Origin: Thermoplasmatales archaeon
GTDB lineage: Archaea; Thermoplasmatota; E2; DHVEG-1
Direction: 5' to 3'
NCBI GenBank assembly: GCA_020350365.1
Contig: CP070712.1
Location: 237,758 to 274,821 of the forward strand
DNA: 37,064 bases
The notes below the pieces were generated by a model. That model saw only the letters and a list, made by a program, of their open reading frames with translations, did not search any database and was not told the DNA's origin. Shown in pieces: positions 25,008-34,983 of the stretch (position 1 is the stretch's first letter; the number at the start of each line of letters is the position of its first letter). Position numbers and translations under genes: made by a program.

Positions 25008-26687
25008 CTATTGAATTTCCAAGAGATATCTTATTATTGGAAATACATTTGGAAAAATTTCTATTAATCTCTGTAAAAACTGGAACTTATAAATAAGTAC
25101 TCTTGGTGTATTTAAAACTACATTTATCTCGCAGAAATCAACTGGATTATCTGAGTTTGCTACTTTTATGGAACCAGAAAATTCCATATTTTCATCTGGT
25201 GGTGCAATAACTTCGACCTCGACTGTAATTAAATCACCTGCTAGTAAATCTGTTCCACTCTCTGGATTGAACGTCCATGTTCCCCAATCTGGAAAGCTTT
25301 CAATTTCCCAGTTGAGTAAAGAATCCTCATCACCAATGTTTTTTACTGTAAAATCACCAGTTATTGTTTCTCCAGGTGTAATATTTTCCCAGCTGAGGCT
25401 GCCAGTACAATCTAGATCTGCCACCTTGACAATTCTTTGATAAACATAGGTTGACCCAGAGTATTGCCCATTTTCATCATCATATAAAGCACATATTAAG
25501 GCAAAATCATCTTTCATAAAAACAGCATTTCCAAATTGTTCCCAATATCCACCATCTGGTGGTATCAGCTTTTCTTGTTCAATCCAGTTTTCACCATCAC
25601 GTTTAAATATGTAAGCTGAACCAGAATAATGCCCATTTTCATCATCAAATTGCACTCCAATTAATGCATAATCTTGGTTTATATATACAGCATCCCCAAA
25701 TTCTTCTTCAGGCTCTCCATCCGAAGCAATAATTTTTGCCTGTTGTATCCAACTACTTCCAGTATAGTTAAATATATACACTGAACCAGAATCTTCTCCA
25801 TTATCATCATCACAATGGGCTCCCACTATTGCATATTCTCCATTTATGAAAACAGATCTTCCAAAGTAATCTCCAGTTGCTCCATCTGCAGAAACAAGTT
25901 TCTGCTTCTCAACCCAATTTGTTCCTTCTAATTTGAATATATATGCAGCGCCTACAAAGTCATCACATCTTGCACCTATAATTGCATTATCACCATCTAT
26001 AGATATGCAATAACCAAAATAGGCCCATGTTTTTCCATCCTCTGGAAGTAGTTTTTGTTCTTGATTCCATCTTGTACCATCATATTTGAATACATAGGTG
26101 GATCCCGAAGAATCTCCTAAATCGTCATCATTCATAGCTCCTATAAGGGCATATTCTCCTTCAACGCAAACTGACCATCCAAAATCAATAGCTGAGTTTC
26201 CACCCTCAGGATGAACTATTAATTTTTGTTCCTCACTCCATGTTGTTCCATCTCGTTTGAAAACGTATGCTGAACCTGAAGCTCCTCCTGTGGTTTCATC
26301 ACTTGCAGCTGAGATCAAAGCAAAATCTCCACTAATCGAAACAGAATGGCCGAACCAGTCTCCTTCTTCTCCATCTGATGCATAAAGCTTTGCTTCTTCT
26401 ACCCAATTTTCACCATCAAATTTGAAAATGTATGCAGATCCTGCATTTACAATATCATTAACATCATCCCATCTTGCTCCTATGATAGCATAATCTCCAT
26501 CAATATCTATAGAAAATCCAAACCAGTCATCATATCCACCATCTGATGTAAGAATTTTCTGATACTGAACCCATTCCTCAGTTAATGGTTGGTTCATTGT
26601 TTCATTTTTTATAATTTTTCCAACAACAAAAGTTGCATTTGTTGATAATAGCATACAAATCATTATAACTATAATTTTCTTAGTCAT
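25008..26687 (-). CDS. Secreted seven-repeat FG-GAP beta-propeller protein
   Basis: 559 aa. Signal peptide ~1-24. Seven repeats of ~50 residues follow, each reading K[LI]xxxDG-x4-FG-x-[AS][VI]-x5-[YF]A[LI]I[GC]A and ending SGS[AT]Y[VI][YF]KxDG (e.g. WFGFSIDIDGDYAIIGA). This count suits one seven-bladed FG-GAP/integrin-type propeller. Residues ~425-525 are an Ig-like domain (NITPGETITGDFTVKNIG). The tail is LIEIFPNVFPIIRYLLEIQ, the window's shared C-terminal motif. Repeats carry Asp-rich turns, often Ca-binding in this family. Start: GGAGG is 7 nt upstream. Promoter: TTTTTATACA about 38 nt before the ATG. Surface binding or sensing is likely. Confidence 0.85.
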   Translation of the reverse strand: MTKKIIVIMICMLLSTNATFVVGKIIKNETMNQPLTEEWVQYQKILTSDGGYDDWFGFSIDIDGDYAIIGARWDDVNDIVNAGSAYIFKFDGENWVEEAKLYASDGEEGDWFGHSVSISGDFALISAASDETTGGASGSAYVFKRDGTTWSEEQKLIVHPEGGNSAIDFGWSVCVEGEYALIGAMNDDDLGDSSGSTYVFKYDGTRWNQEQKLLPEDGKTWAYFGYCISIDGDNAIIGARCDDFVGAAYIFKLEGTNWVEKQKLVSADGATGDYFGRSVFINGEYAIVGAHCDDDNGEDSGSVYIFNYTGSSWIQQAKIIASDGEPEEEFGDAVYINQDYALIGVQFDDENGHYSGSAYIFKRDGENWIEQEKLIPPDGGYWEQFGNAVFMKDDFALICALYDDENGQYSGSTYVYQRIVKVADLDCTGSLSWENITPGETITGDFTVKNIGDEDSLLNWEIESFPDWGTWTFNPESGTDLLAGDLITVEVEVIAPPDENMEFSGSIKVANSDNPVDFCEINVVLNTPRVLIYKFQFLQRLIEIFPNVFPIIRYLLEIQ

Positions 26688-26817
26688 TTCATTTCCTCCA
26701 TCTGTAAAATTGAATTATATGTATAAAAAGGAATTCTTTTAATAATTTGTACATGCTGGAAAAATATAACGCAATAATTTTTAATTTGTTCAAATAAACC
26801 CATTTAAAGGCCCTTTT

Positions 26818-28422
26818 TTATCCTCCAATGTTTACATGTACAAAAATAAGTAAGACAAATCCACCTCGATTTTCAGTATCCGAAGATTCAGGTATCTCAG
26901 CAGAAACTGTTATCTGAGTAGGTCCGAATCCTAGAATATACTTTGAATTTATTGTTATATTTCCACCTGCTGGAATGTCAACAATTCCTGTAGTCTCTTT
27001 ACCAATAACGGCTCCACCATCTAGTGTGATTTTCCAGTTAATATTTTTTGCTTCCAAGCCTCCAATGTTTTTAATTTCCGCGCTAACCTTGAACAAACCG
27101 CCCTTTATAGAACCTATCTCAAGTTCAGGTCCTCCAATAATTGTAATTAAAAATGATTCAGACCATTCGCTTTTTATTCCATTTATGTCTTTAGCTTGTG
27201 CTTTAATTTCAAATATGCCAGATTTAGACCAAGTATGACTTATAATTACCTCTTCACCTGATGAATAAGATCCAATCCATCCACTGCTAGTTTCATCTCC
27301 CCAATCAATGTAGTAAAAGACATCGTCTCCATCAGGATCTGAAGTGGTAATAGTAAAATTATATTCTTGCTCAACCTCACCATTCGTTGGGCCTGAAATT
27401 GTTGGAGCATCAGGTGGATTTGAACTTAATTGAGCAAGTATAGCAAGAGTAGCAACAATTAACTTTGAAAATTTTGTAGCATATGTTATATTCATATTCT
27501 CAATAGTATCTTGAGGAGTGTGATAGTAATAGTTAAATTCGTATTCATGGTAAAATACACCATCATATCCATATTCCCAGAAATACCATTGATCACTAGG
27601 AGCTTCACCTAGCACGATTACATCAAGGAATATATAATCATAATATTCTTGACTAATACTTACAATAAGATCACTTATCCACTTAGAAGCTTCATTTTTA
27701 TAAATATTAATATTACTTCCATGAGTAGAAGTAATAGCAAATCCTATCATATCAACATTCAATACAGCTATGATATTTTCATCATTTTCATAAGCCTCTC
27801 TTGCATATTCATGACTACCTAACATCCATTGTTCTTCTCCTGAAAATGCTACAAAACGAATTGTATGATTAAAACCATATTTGCGAAAAATATAAGCAGC
27901 CGACAAAACGGTGGCTACACCAGATGCATCGTCATCTGCTCCTGGACAATTAGATACAGTATCATAATGACCACAGATTAAATAGATTTCATCACTAGTT
28001 TCATTTGTTCCAAATAAAGTAGCTTCTATATTTCTATCAGAATATCCCCCGTAATTCCAATAATGATATCGTACTTCCAAACCCATGTTTTCAAACTCAT
28101 TGTAAATATAATCTCCTGCTTCATGACATGCACTTGTACCGGTTACACGGGGACCAAATGCAGTAATATTTTCTAAATATCCTAAATATAATGTTTGGTT
28201 CATCTGTTGTATTACATTTATAATGAATTCATCGGATGAACCTGATGTGCCTTTCCAATTTTTATAAGAGTTTTCTATCAAAGAGATTCTAAAATTTGAA
28301 TTGATATCTTCAGTTGTTCCAAACGGGATATTTCCAGCAACTGGTTCAAAAGCTACACCAAAAAATAGAATAATTATTACAATTAAAAGGATTTTATTTA
28401 AAAATATTCGATTTTTATACAT
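26818..28422 (-). CDS. Secreted M28-family metallopeptidase with PKD and CARDB-like domains
   Basis: 534 aa. Signal peptide ~8-31. The M28 zinc aminopeptidase domain (~70-330) carries the ligand motifs GHYDT, GADDDASG, SGEEQ, NVDMIG and YHTPQDT, with all five metal-site regions present, so it should be active. A PKD module follows (YYIDWGDE...SHTW), then a CARDB-like beta domain. The protein ends VHVNIGG without the shared C-terminal tail. Secreted M28 enzymes release amino acids from peptides. The promoter element at 28461-28476 matches that of the LamG gene, and GGGAGG lies 9 nt before the ATG. Confidence 0.9.
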   Translation of the reverse strand: MYKNRIFLNKILLIVIIILFFGVAFEPVAGNIPFGTTEDINSNFRISLIENSYKNWKGTSGSSDEFIINVIQQMNQTLYLGYLENITAFGPRVTGTSACHEAGDYIYNEFENMGLEVRYHYWNYGGYSDRNIEATLFGTNETSDEIYLICGHYDTVSNCPGADDDASGVATVLSAAYIFRKYGFNHTIRFVAFSGEEQWMLGSHEYAREAYENDENIIAVLNVDMIGFAITSTHGSNINIYKNEASKWISDLIVSISQEYYDYIFLDVIVLGEAPSDQWYFWEYGYDGVFYHEYEFNYYYHTPQDTIENMNITYATKFSKLIVATLAILAQLSSNPPDAPTISGPTNGEVEQEYNFTITTSDPDGDDVFYYIDWGDETSSGWIGSYSSGEEVIISHTWSKSGIFEIKAQAKDINGIKSEWSESFLITIIGGPELEIGSIKGGLFKVSAEIKNIGGLEAKNINWKITLDGGAVIGKETTGIVDIPAGGNITINSKYILGFGPTQITVSAEIPESSDTENRGGFVLLIFVHVNIGG

Positions 28423-28460
28423 AACATATAGCCTCCCTATATATTAACATCAACTGAGTG

Positions 28461-28476
28461 ATATTTAAATGTTACA
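28461..28476 (-). promoter_or_regulatory. Core promoter TGTAACATTTAAATAT of the M28 peptidase gene
   Basis: An identical 16 nt to the element at 20728-20743, with its far end 54 nt before the ATG. It contains the TATA box TTTAAATAT. Confidence 0.7.
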
Positions 28477-28610
28477 TATCTGTTTTTTCGATAAATAGAG
28501 AATATTTGGTGATTATCTCAGTTTATATTTATTAAAAAAAATATCAAAATATTGTTAAAAATTAAATTTTTATATATGATTTAATTATCAGATATATTAG
28601 GTGGAATTCA

Positions 28611-29438
28611 TTGAAAAATAAAATTGCTTTAATCACAGGAGCAACATCTGGAATTGGAAAAGAAACGGCAATAGGACTTGCAAAATTAGGTGCAACAATT
28701 GTTTTTACAACTCGTGACAATTCAAAAGCAGAAAAAACAAAAAAAGAAATAATATTAAAGACTGGTAATGAAAATATCAATATACTATATTGCGATTTAG
28801 CCTCATTTGAGTCAATCAAAAATTGTTGTAAGGAGTTTAAATCTAAGTATAAAAAACTACATGTTTTAATTAATAATGCTGGCGTATGGGATTTTAAGAA
28901 AAGGATATCAAAGGATGGAATCGAGAATATATTTGCTACTAATTATCTAGCTCCTTTTATTATGACAAATCTTTTACTTGATTTATTAAAAAAAAGTAAG
29001 CCCTCTCGCATTATTAATGTAACATCTGGTATGCATTACGGAACAATTAATTTTAATGATATTGAGTTTAAGCAGAGATTTTCTGGAGCTAAAGCTTATA
29101 GACAATCCAAACTCGGTTTAATTTTATTTACACGTCTATTAGCAAAAAAATTAAAAGGTACTGGTGTAACTGTAAATTGTGTACAACCAGGCATGACTAA
29201 AACAGAACTTGGAAGAGATGCGAGTGGTTTTTCGCGTATGATATTTAAGTTAATGGGAAAAGACCCTAAACTAGGTGCTGAAACATCAATTTATCTAGCA
29301 AGCTCACCAGATGTAGAAAATATAACTGGAGAATATTTTGTAAGAAAAGAAATTAAAAAATCATCAAAAAACTCTTATGATATGGAATTAGCAAATAAAT
29401 TATGGGATGTTACTTTAAATTATGTTAAAATAAACTAA
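28611..29438 (+). CDS. Short-chain dehydrogenase/reductase (retinol dehydrogenase-like)
   Basis: 275 aa. Rossmann motif TGATSGIG (~9-16), NNAG (~87-90), catalytic Ser in NVTSG and YxxxK in AYRQSKLGLI; the order and spacing are those of classical SDRs, closest in style to the retinol dehydrogenase/WWOX group (YLAPFIMTNLLLDLL). NAD(P) preference and substrate are not predictable. The start is a TTG with AGGTGG 6 nt upstream. It is a single gene, unrelated in function to its secreted neighbours. Confidence 0.88.
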   Translation: MKNKIALITGATSGIGKETAIGLAKLGATIVFTTRDNSKAEKTKKEIILKTGNENINILYCDLASFESIKNCCKEFKSKYKKLHVLINNAGVWDFKKRISKDGIENIFATNYLAPFIMTNLLLDLLKKSKPSRIINVTSGMHYGTINFNDIEFKQRFSGAKAYRQSKLGLILFTRLLAKKLKGTGVTVNCVQPGMTKTELGRDASGFSRMIFKLMGKDPKLGAETSIYLASSPDVENITGEYFVRKEIKKSSKNSYDMELANKLWDVTLNYVKIN

Positions 29439-29575
29439 ATTTATTACTAATTCTTAGTTGATATATAGAACAGAGAATTTATATTATAACATAATATTAT
29501 TATTGTAAGATTATTTAAAAATGTAAGTTTATTGAATAATAAAAAAAATATGTTGAGAATAAAGGGAATTATAAA

Positions 29576-31270
29576 ATGAAAATATCATTTAAAGTTATAA
29601 TAATAATCTTAATTTTTCAATTATGTTTTTTACCAACAATTTGTGGTTTAAATTCAGAAAATTCTGAATTTAATAAAATTTTACAACCTATGGAAGAAGA
29701 TTTTATACAAGTTGAAAAAAATTCTAAAATGCATGATGGAACGGAGGGTCCACTAGGTGAATGGCCAGACTTTAGCCCTATTGGTTTTATTACAGCTCCT
29801 CATCCTGACTACCCTGAGTATCAAACACATCTTTATGGTGATTGGGGTGGTATTGTTGGAGAAGAGTTTATTTTTTTAAAGGATGAAAAAATTAAGCTGA
29901 TGTATCACAGTTATCATGAAACCTATATAACAGAGCATCCGTACCAAGAAGAAGTAATTAGTGATTGGGCATTAGGCTATGATCCAGTCACCAAAATCAA
30001 ATATACACCCCTTGTAAAGCCTGGAGGTCCAATACCAGGACCTGCATGGGAACATACTGATACACCAGGTTATATTCAGCACCCAATTACTGGTGAACAT
30101 CTTCTATATAACACAGTGCGGCCTGGTACAAAGTATCTACATCCAGAATGGGAAGATTTACCTGGATGGGAGGGTGCCATACAAGTTGCAACTTCCGATA
30201 CATCACCTGAAATTGGTATTCCATTTGATCAGACCTATGAAAACATGCTAGTTGCTGAGTTCTGGTGGGAACAAGGTTGGAATCAAACTGGTGTCATCAA
30301 AGGTGGTTTGTCAGAACCGACTCCTGTATGGGTACCACATTTAGGTTCTCAGGGTAAGATTAGGCTTTTTTATAGGGGATTGCATGGAGCTCCTTATTCT
30401 TATTGGAACTGGCGGATTTCTTATGCAGATAGTGAAGATGGTAAAACCAATTGGACAAAAAACCCTGTACCAACGTTTGATCCTTCAGATCCAGATAATC
30501 CCGCATATCAGTGGACATTACCATGGCCAGATGGTTTTTCCTTCCGAGGAGCATGGCAGGCCCATTGTACTGGTGATGAACGTGCCGACGGTGTACATAT
30601 GGTACTAATAGTGTCAAATCAAAACTATGCAGGCTTTGGACATATTGCGTATTACTGGTCGCCTGACTGGGGTGATACCTGGATAGGTCATCCTGATAAT
30701 CCAATAATTGCACCAGGTCAATTTCCTGGAGGAGTACCTTCTGAGGGATTCCAACGAACACCAACCTTGCTTATCGATGAAGAATACAATAGATATATTC
30801 TTGCATACAACGCAGGACATAATATAGATGAGAAATGGAAAAGACGAACATATCTTGCAACAGCTTCACGTCCTATTAATCAACCACCTGAGAGACTTAT
30901 TATTTCAGGTACAACAAATGGAAAACCAGATATTGTCTACGAATATGATTTTACAAACTGTGTTGATCCAAATAAAGATGATATGACATATCATGTTGAA
31001 TGGGGTGATGGTTTTATTGATGAAGGATTTGTGAAATCTGGAGAAGATTTTAATCTATCACATAGCTGGAGTAATGATGGAGAATACACAATAAAAGCCA
31101 AACTTATTGATGAATATGGAGCTGAAGGCAATTGGTCTACATTTGATGTTAGTATACCTCGATATAGAAATTCTCAGTTAAAAATATTTAATTTTATTTA
31201 TACAAAAATTTTTGATAAGTTATCATTTTTAAAATGGTTTTTAATAGATTTATACACTTTATTAGCCTAG
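29576..31270 (+). CDS. Secreted propeller-like protein with PKD domain
   Basis: 564 aa. Signal peptide ~1-24. The main domain (~60-435) is rich in Trp, Gly and Pro with BNR/glycosidase-propeller style strands (RISYADSEDGKTNWTK, YYWSPDWGDTWIGHPDNP, IDEEYNRYILAYNAGH), suggesting a five-bladed fold as in GH43/sialidase-like proteins. A PKD unit follows (YHVEWGDGFIDEGF...HSW). The C-terminal FIYTKIFDKLSFLKWFLIDL is hydrophobic and in the position of the shared tail but lacks FP, so it may be a diverged form. No catalytic residues can be assigned with confidence; a carbohydrate-active or binding role is only possible. Confidence 0.75.
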   Translation: MKISFKVIIIILIFQLCFLPTICGLNSENSEFNKILQPMEEDFIQVEKNSKMHDGTEGPLGEWPDFSPIGFITAPHPDYPEYQTHLYGDWGGIVGEEFIFLKDEKIKLMYHSYHETYITEHPYQEEVISDWALGYDPVTKIKYTPLVKPGGPIPGPAWEHTDTPGYIQHPITGEHLLYNTVRPGTKYLHPEWEDLPGWEGAIQVATSDTSPEIGIPFDQTYENMLVAEFWWEQGWNQTGVIKGGLSEPTPVWVPHLGSQGKIRLFYRGLHGAPYSYWNWRISYADSEDGKTNWTKNPVPTFDPSDPDNPAYQWTLPWPDGFSFRGAWQAHCTGDERADGVHMVLIVSNQNYAGFGHIAYYWSPDWGDTWIGHPDNPIIAPGQFPGGVPSEGFQRTPTLLIDEEYNRYILAYNAGHNIDEKWKRRTYLATASRPINQPPERLIISGTTNGKPDIVYEYDFTNCVDPNKDDMTYHVEWGDGFIDEGFVKSGEDFNLSHSWSNDGEYTIKAKLIDEYGAEGNWSTFDVSIPRYRNSQLKIFNFIYTKIFDKLSFLKWFLIDLYTLLA

Positions 31271-31284
31271 CTAAAACAAAAAAA

Positions 31285-32382
31285 CTATTTTTCAAATCTT
31301 TTAAAGAAATTAAAAAGATTCAAACCCATAATTTTTCTAATTTCTTCTTTTCTGAACCCTCTATCAAAAAGTCCATTCACAAGTGTTGGATAGCAAGAAA
31401 CATCTGTTAAATCTGTTGGAGTAGAAGGAATTCCATCAAAATCACTTCCAAGTCCAACACAATCTATTCCACCAACTTCAGATATATGGATGATGTGATC
31501 AATTAAAGCGTTTAGATCGACATTGTCATTTCCCTCAACAATTTTTGAATAATATTCCATTTCTATTGAATTTAGTATATCTGGATCATTCTGTCCCTTG
31601 ATTTTTTCTTGATACCAATCATTATATTTTTTCATATTTTTCAAAACTTGTTGATTAATTTCCTTTTTTAGAAAACCAGGAAAAAAATTTACACCAATGA
31701 AGCCTTTTCTTTCTGCTATTTCTATAATTAAATCATCAGATATATTTCTAGTAATATCACATAAAGCTCTTGAAGATGAATGGGATGCCATTATAGGCAT
31801 TTTAGATATTTCTAGAACGTCCTTGACAGTTTTATCAGATGCATGAGATATATCAATAATCATACCTATTTCATTCATTTTTAGAATGATTTCTTTCCCG
31901 AGTTTGTTCAGCCCATCCCATCTAGGTTTATCACCTGATGAATCAGCCCAGTCGGTGTTTTTGGTATGTGTTAATGTCATGCTTCTAAAACCTAGTAGAT
32001 AAAAAAACTCAAGAATTTCAATCGAGTTTTCTATAATGTGTCCTCCTTCTAAAGATAACCAGCAGGCTAGTTTTCCTTTTGAAATTGTTGATTTCATATC
32101 TTTTGTCGAAGTTACTTTTACTCCAAGTCCTTTAGAAAAATATTTCTTATCAAGGGAGTTATACAACAACAATGCTTTTTTAATTGATTTATTTGGCGAA
32201 TATATGGGATTTACATATAATGCAAAAATCTGGGCCTTCAGTCCTCCTTTTTTGATTTTTTCAGAGTTTAAATGACAATTATTTTCTTTAATAAAATAGG
32301 AGGATTCATCAAATATAACGTTTGCAGTGTCACAATGAGCATCAAAAATTAATAATTCGTTAAGTAATTCTTTATTTTTCAA
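31285..32382 (-). CDS. Membrane dipeptidase (M19, renal dipeptidase family)
   Basis: 365 aa. It has DAHCDT (~14-19), LEGGH, GFRSMTLTHTKNTDWADSS, DISHAS and ASHSSSRAL, and the GSDFDG motif near the C-terminus, which together carry the binuclear zinc ligands of the family. It hydrolyses dipeptides, including D-amino-acid or beta-lactam types in some members. No signal peptide; cytosolic. It lies on the same strand as the M29-like peptidase immediately upstream (55 nt), so the two may share a transcript for peptide breakdown. Confidence 0.9.
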   Translation of the reverse strand: MKNKELLNELLIFDAHCDTANVIFDESSYFIKENNCHLNSEKIKKGGLKAQIFALYVNPIYSPNKSIKKALLLYNSLDKKYFSKGLGVKVTSTKDMKSTISKGKLACWLSLEGGHIIENSIEILEFFYLLGFRSMTLTHTKNTDWADSSGDKPRWDGLNKLGKEIILKMNEIGMIIDISHASDKTVKDVLEISKMPIMASHSSSRALCDITRNISDDLIIEIAERKGFIGVNFFPGFLKKEINQQVLKNMKKYNDWYQEKIKGQNDPDILNSIEMEYYSKIVEGNDNVDLNALIDHIIHISEVGGIDCVGLGSDFDGIPSTPTDLTDVSCYPTLVNGLFDRGFRKEEIRKIMGLNLFNFFKRFEK

Positions 32383-32437
32383 CTCTTGTCAACCCTTAAA
32401 CAAATTGAATAATCTTTGTTTTGATAATTTCATTTTC

Positions 32438-33490
32438 TTATTTCAGAATTTCATATCTCAATTCTGCATTATTAATAATCTCAATTATTGAACCGTCTTC
32501 ACTAATTAATGAAAGTGTCTTTGCTTCGACTGGAGCACCTTTTGGATAACAAATATCTTGATGCACATCGCTTTTTACCTTTCCTCCCAGATGAGTACTC
32601 AATCCATATGCAATATGCAAGCCTGAAACTTTTTCATCTTCAAGAACATTTCCGGTTACAATTGCTTTCGGGTTGCAACCAATGCCAAGTTCTGCAATAT
32701 TTTTTCGTGACTCATTTTCATTAAAAAAAGTACGTCTTTCATCAGCTATTTTACCTTTACCGTCAACTTTTACAATCTTGTTTTCCTCTATAATAAATTT
32801 GATAAGTTCACCATTATATTTAACAGGTAAGGTACCCTTGGTCTTGCTTACACCATATTTATCAATTTCATCAGATGCACCTTCATAAGGTGCTTTATAG
32901 GCTTCACCACTTGGAAAATTAATCCCTTGCCCATATTTTGTGCAGTCACCAGTATCTGCATGTGCATTACGGTTTCTTATATCAATATACAATATATCAT
33001 TTGTTGAGAATAATATTTCAGCACCAATGGATTTGTTTAAAAGTTTTTCAATTGCTAATGCATACTTTTTAACATCTTGATAGTTTGCTTTAAGTGCAGA
33101 ATTCTCCATTCTTCTTTCAATACCAGGCATACTTGCACCACGAGTACTTGAACCTTCAGCTCTGCATATTGGTAATATTGATGAAGTTGCAGAAAACTCA
33201 GTCATTGCAAGTACTAGGTTTGAATTATGGACTAAATCAAGAATTTCTTTTGGAACAGGTTTATTATTCAGTCCTGTTGCTTTATATTCCATCCAATCAA
33301 CTGAAAAACCAATTTCATCACCCATTTTTTTAAATATATGATACCATTCTTTAGCCATTTCCCTGCGATCTGACCATTTTTCATTATCTTTGATATTATT
33401 ATGTGGCATATCTACTAATAATAATACCTTTTCTTTAGATTTAGGTGCAAATACATCCTTAAACATCTTTATTTTTTCTTCTTCTTGCAT
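32438..33490 (-). CDS. Aminopeptidase, M29-like family
   Basis: 350 aa. The C-terminal half has the M29-type series NFPSGEAYKAPYEGA, NIAELGIGCNPKAIVTGN, LEDEKVSGLHIAYG and KSDVHQDICY, matching the Glu, His and Asp metal ligands of thermophilic aminopeptidases. The N-terminal half is an alpha/beta domain with RAEGSSTRGASMPG. Cytosolic. It is upstream of the M19 dipeptidase. Its RBS is AGGGAGG a few nt before the ATG at 33490. Confidence 0.82.
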   Translation of the reverse strand: MQEEEKIKMFKDVFAPKSKEKVLLLVDMPHNNIKDNEKWSDRREMAKEWYHIFKKMGDEIGFSVDWMEYKATGLNNKPVPKEILDLVHNSNLVLAMTEFSATSSILPICRAEGSSTRGASMPGIERRMENSALKANYQDVKKYALAIEKLLNKSIGAEILFSTNDILYIDIRNRNAHADTGDCTKYGQGINFPSGEAYKAPYEGASDEIDKYGVSKTKGTLPVKYNGELIKFIIEENKIVKVDGKGKIADERRTFFNENESRKNIAELGIGCNPKAIVTGNVLEDEKVSGLHIAYGLSTHLGGKVKSDVHQDICYPKGAPVEAKTLSLISEDGSIIEIINNAELRYEILK

Positions 33491-33652
33491 TTAGCCTCCC
33501 TCAATTAAAAACCGTTAACAGTTTCTTCTTTATAAAACTAAATCATATAATTCAAAAGTATTGAAATTTTAACGAAGGAAACTGTAAGTTTTTTAAAAAA
33601 AAGATTTTATAAGGTTGCAATTGATTCAAATATTTGAACTTGGAGGAAAAAA

Positions 33653-33994
33653 ATGACATATTGTTCAAAATGTGGAACAAAAAACGAAGATGAGGCTGAA
33701 TTTTGTAAAAAGTGTGGAGATTCTTTAACTGGTAAGGTAAAAGTTAGTAAAAAAGGGGATCCATGTGAAGACGAGTGTGTTGTTGGTCAACGTAGTCCAT
33801 TTGCTCCTATTTTCTGGGGGGTTATTGTTATTCTTGTTGGTCTTTGGATTCTTTTTGAAATTGTTATAAAAAACACAAATATTTATAATCAATTACCAGA
33901 ATGGCTTCAAAACTTTGAGTTTTGGTGGCTTATTGGTCTTATAATTGCAATAGCAATTATTATGACAGGTGTTAGAATTATTGTAAAGAAATAA
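33653..33994 (+). CDS. Zinc-ribbon membrane protein, function unknown
   Basis: 113 aa. An N-terminal zinc ribbon (YCSKCGTKN...FCKKCGDSL), a Cys pair at DPCEDECV, then two helices (~58-79 and ~92-110). This zinc-ribbon plus two-helix layout is frequent among small archaeal membrane proteins of unknown role. GGAGG is 6 nt before the ATG, and the TATA-like GATTTTATAAGG is at ~33603-33614. Its stop lies 2 nt from the stop of the convergent gene. Confidence 0.75.
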   Translation: MTYCSKCGTKNEDEAEFCKKCGDSLTGKVKVSKKGDPCEDECVVGQRSPFAPIFWGVIVILVGLWILFEIVIKNTNIYNQLPEWLQNFEFWWLIGLIIAIAIIMTGVRIIVKK

Positions 33995-33996
33995 TT

Positions 33997-34701
33997 TTAA
34001 TACATTTTACAGGAATTGCAACATTTACTACAGATTTTACTATGATGCCAATTAGACAGCTGAATTCTTGTATCTAGCCAAAGAAAAGAAAGGATAATGC
34101 CTATTATTCCATAGATTTTATTTCCTGTAATTTCGGTTATGCCAATAATTATTATCAAAAAACTTATGATAAAAAGTGAATTTGAAATTATATGAATAAA
34201 TTCATTTCGTTTATTTGATATTATTTCAATAAAAACAAATCCAATAAGTATCATCCCTATGATAATGAGATAGAAAAATATCTCCGGTGATATTTTAACT
34301 AAAAATGAATTATAAAAAATTATCAGAATTATTGAAATTATGCAACCTATAGCCAGTCCAAGACACCCCGTACAATAAACTTTATTTTTAACTCTAAATG
34401 TATGATTTTTGAAATTGTCACAATTTGGATGATGGCCCTCGCGTTTTCTGGATGTTTTGTTTAGATTATTATTTGTTGAACTATGAAATACTCCTTTTAT
34501 TGATTTTCTGATCCAGCCTGGATGTATCGTTAGGGATATACCTATCAAACAACTAATAATAAAAAAAACACTTACAAAAAATCTATCAAATATATCAATA
34601 GTTCTAATATTAGAGTTACTTGAGATAGCTAAAATTAATAATAAAAAAGCTGCAGTAATTGATAGAAGGATATATATCAAAACTGTACTACTTTTTTTCA
34701 A
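33997..34701 (-). CDS. Polytopic membrane protein, DUF2085-like
   Basis: 234 aa with about six helices. The loop before helix 3 has HHPNCDNFKNHTF and then VYCTGCLGLAIG, resembling DUF2085-type proteins in which His and Cys residues lie at the membrane edge. The C-terminus has more Cys/His (NWHHSKICSKCCNSCKMY). A metal-binding or redox role is possible, but none is established here. Its 3' end meets the zinc-ribbon gene; its promoter faces the inverted repeat region upstream. Confidence 0.6.
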   Translation of the reverse strand: MKKSSTVLIYILLSITAAFLLLILAISSNSNIRTIDIFDRFFVSVFFIISCLIGISLTIHPGWIRKSIKGVFHSSTNNNLNKTSRKREGHHPNCDNFKNHTFRVKNKVYCTGCLGLAIGCIISIILIIFYNSFLVKISPEIFFYLIIIGMILIGFVFIEIISNKRNEFIHIISNSLFIISFLIIIIGITEITGNKIYGIIGIILSFLWLDTRIQLSNWHHSKICSKCCNSCKMY

Positions 34702-34778
34702 ATTAATCCCCTAAACTACTCTTTTTGGTCCAAATTAAATATGATATCTGTTTGACATAAGTTTTAACATTTAATATA

Positions 34779-34810
34779 TTTACATTTTTTATAGTATCAT
34801 TAAATGTAAA
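34779..34810. promoter_or_regulatory. Inverted repeat TTTACATTT...AAATGTAAA between divergent genes
   Basis: TTTACATTT (34779-34787) and its reverse complement AAATGTAAA (34802-34810) are 14 nt apart, with flanking bases extending the match to about 12 with one mismatch. They lie between divergent genes starting at 34701 and 34984. It may be an operator; AT-rich sequence lowers confidence. Confidence 0.35.
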
Positions 34811-34983
34811 CATTTTTTAAGGGGTCCTCCTACATTTAAACTATCTTATATCTAAGTGCAATATTGGTCATATTTTTCTTATATTGTTCAAAAAAGTATA
34901 AATCTTCAACATTTCTGTCAATTATTTTATTAAGAAAAATGATATTCTATATTTATTTGACTTCCTGTGGGAGGAAGAAATCT

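Noticed and set aside
30360-30820. Overlapping ORFs on both strands within the propeller protein gene
   Set aside because: Codon-bias shadows of the secreted protein at 29576-31270; no independent evidence.
34864-34983. N-terminal extension of the small secreted protein
   Set aside because: The extension disrupts the signal peptide layout, and the Shine-Dalgarno at 34969-34974 points to ATG 34984.
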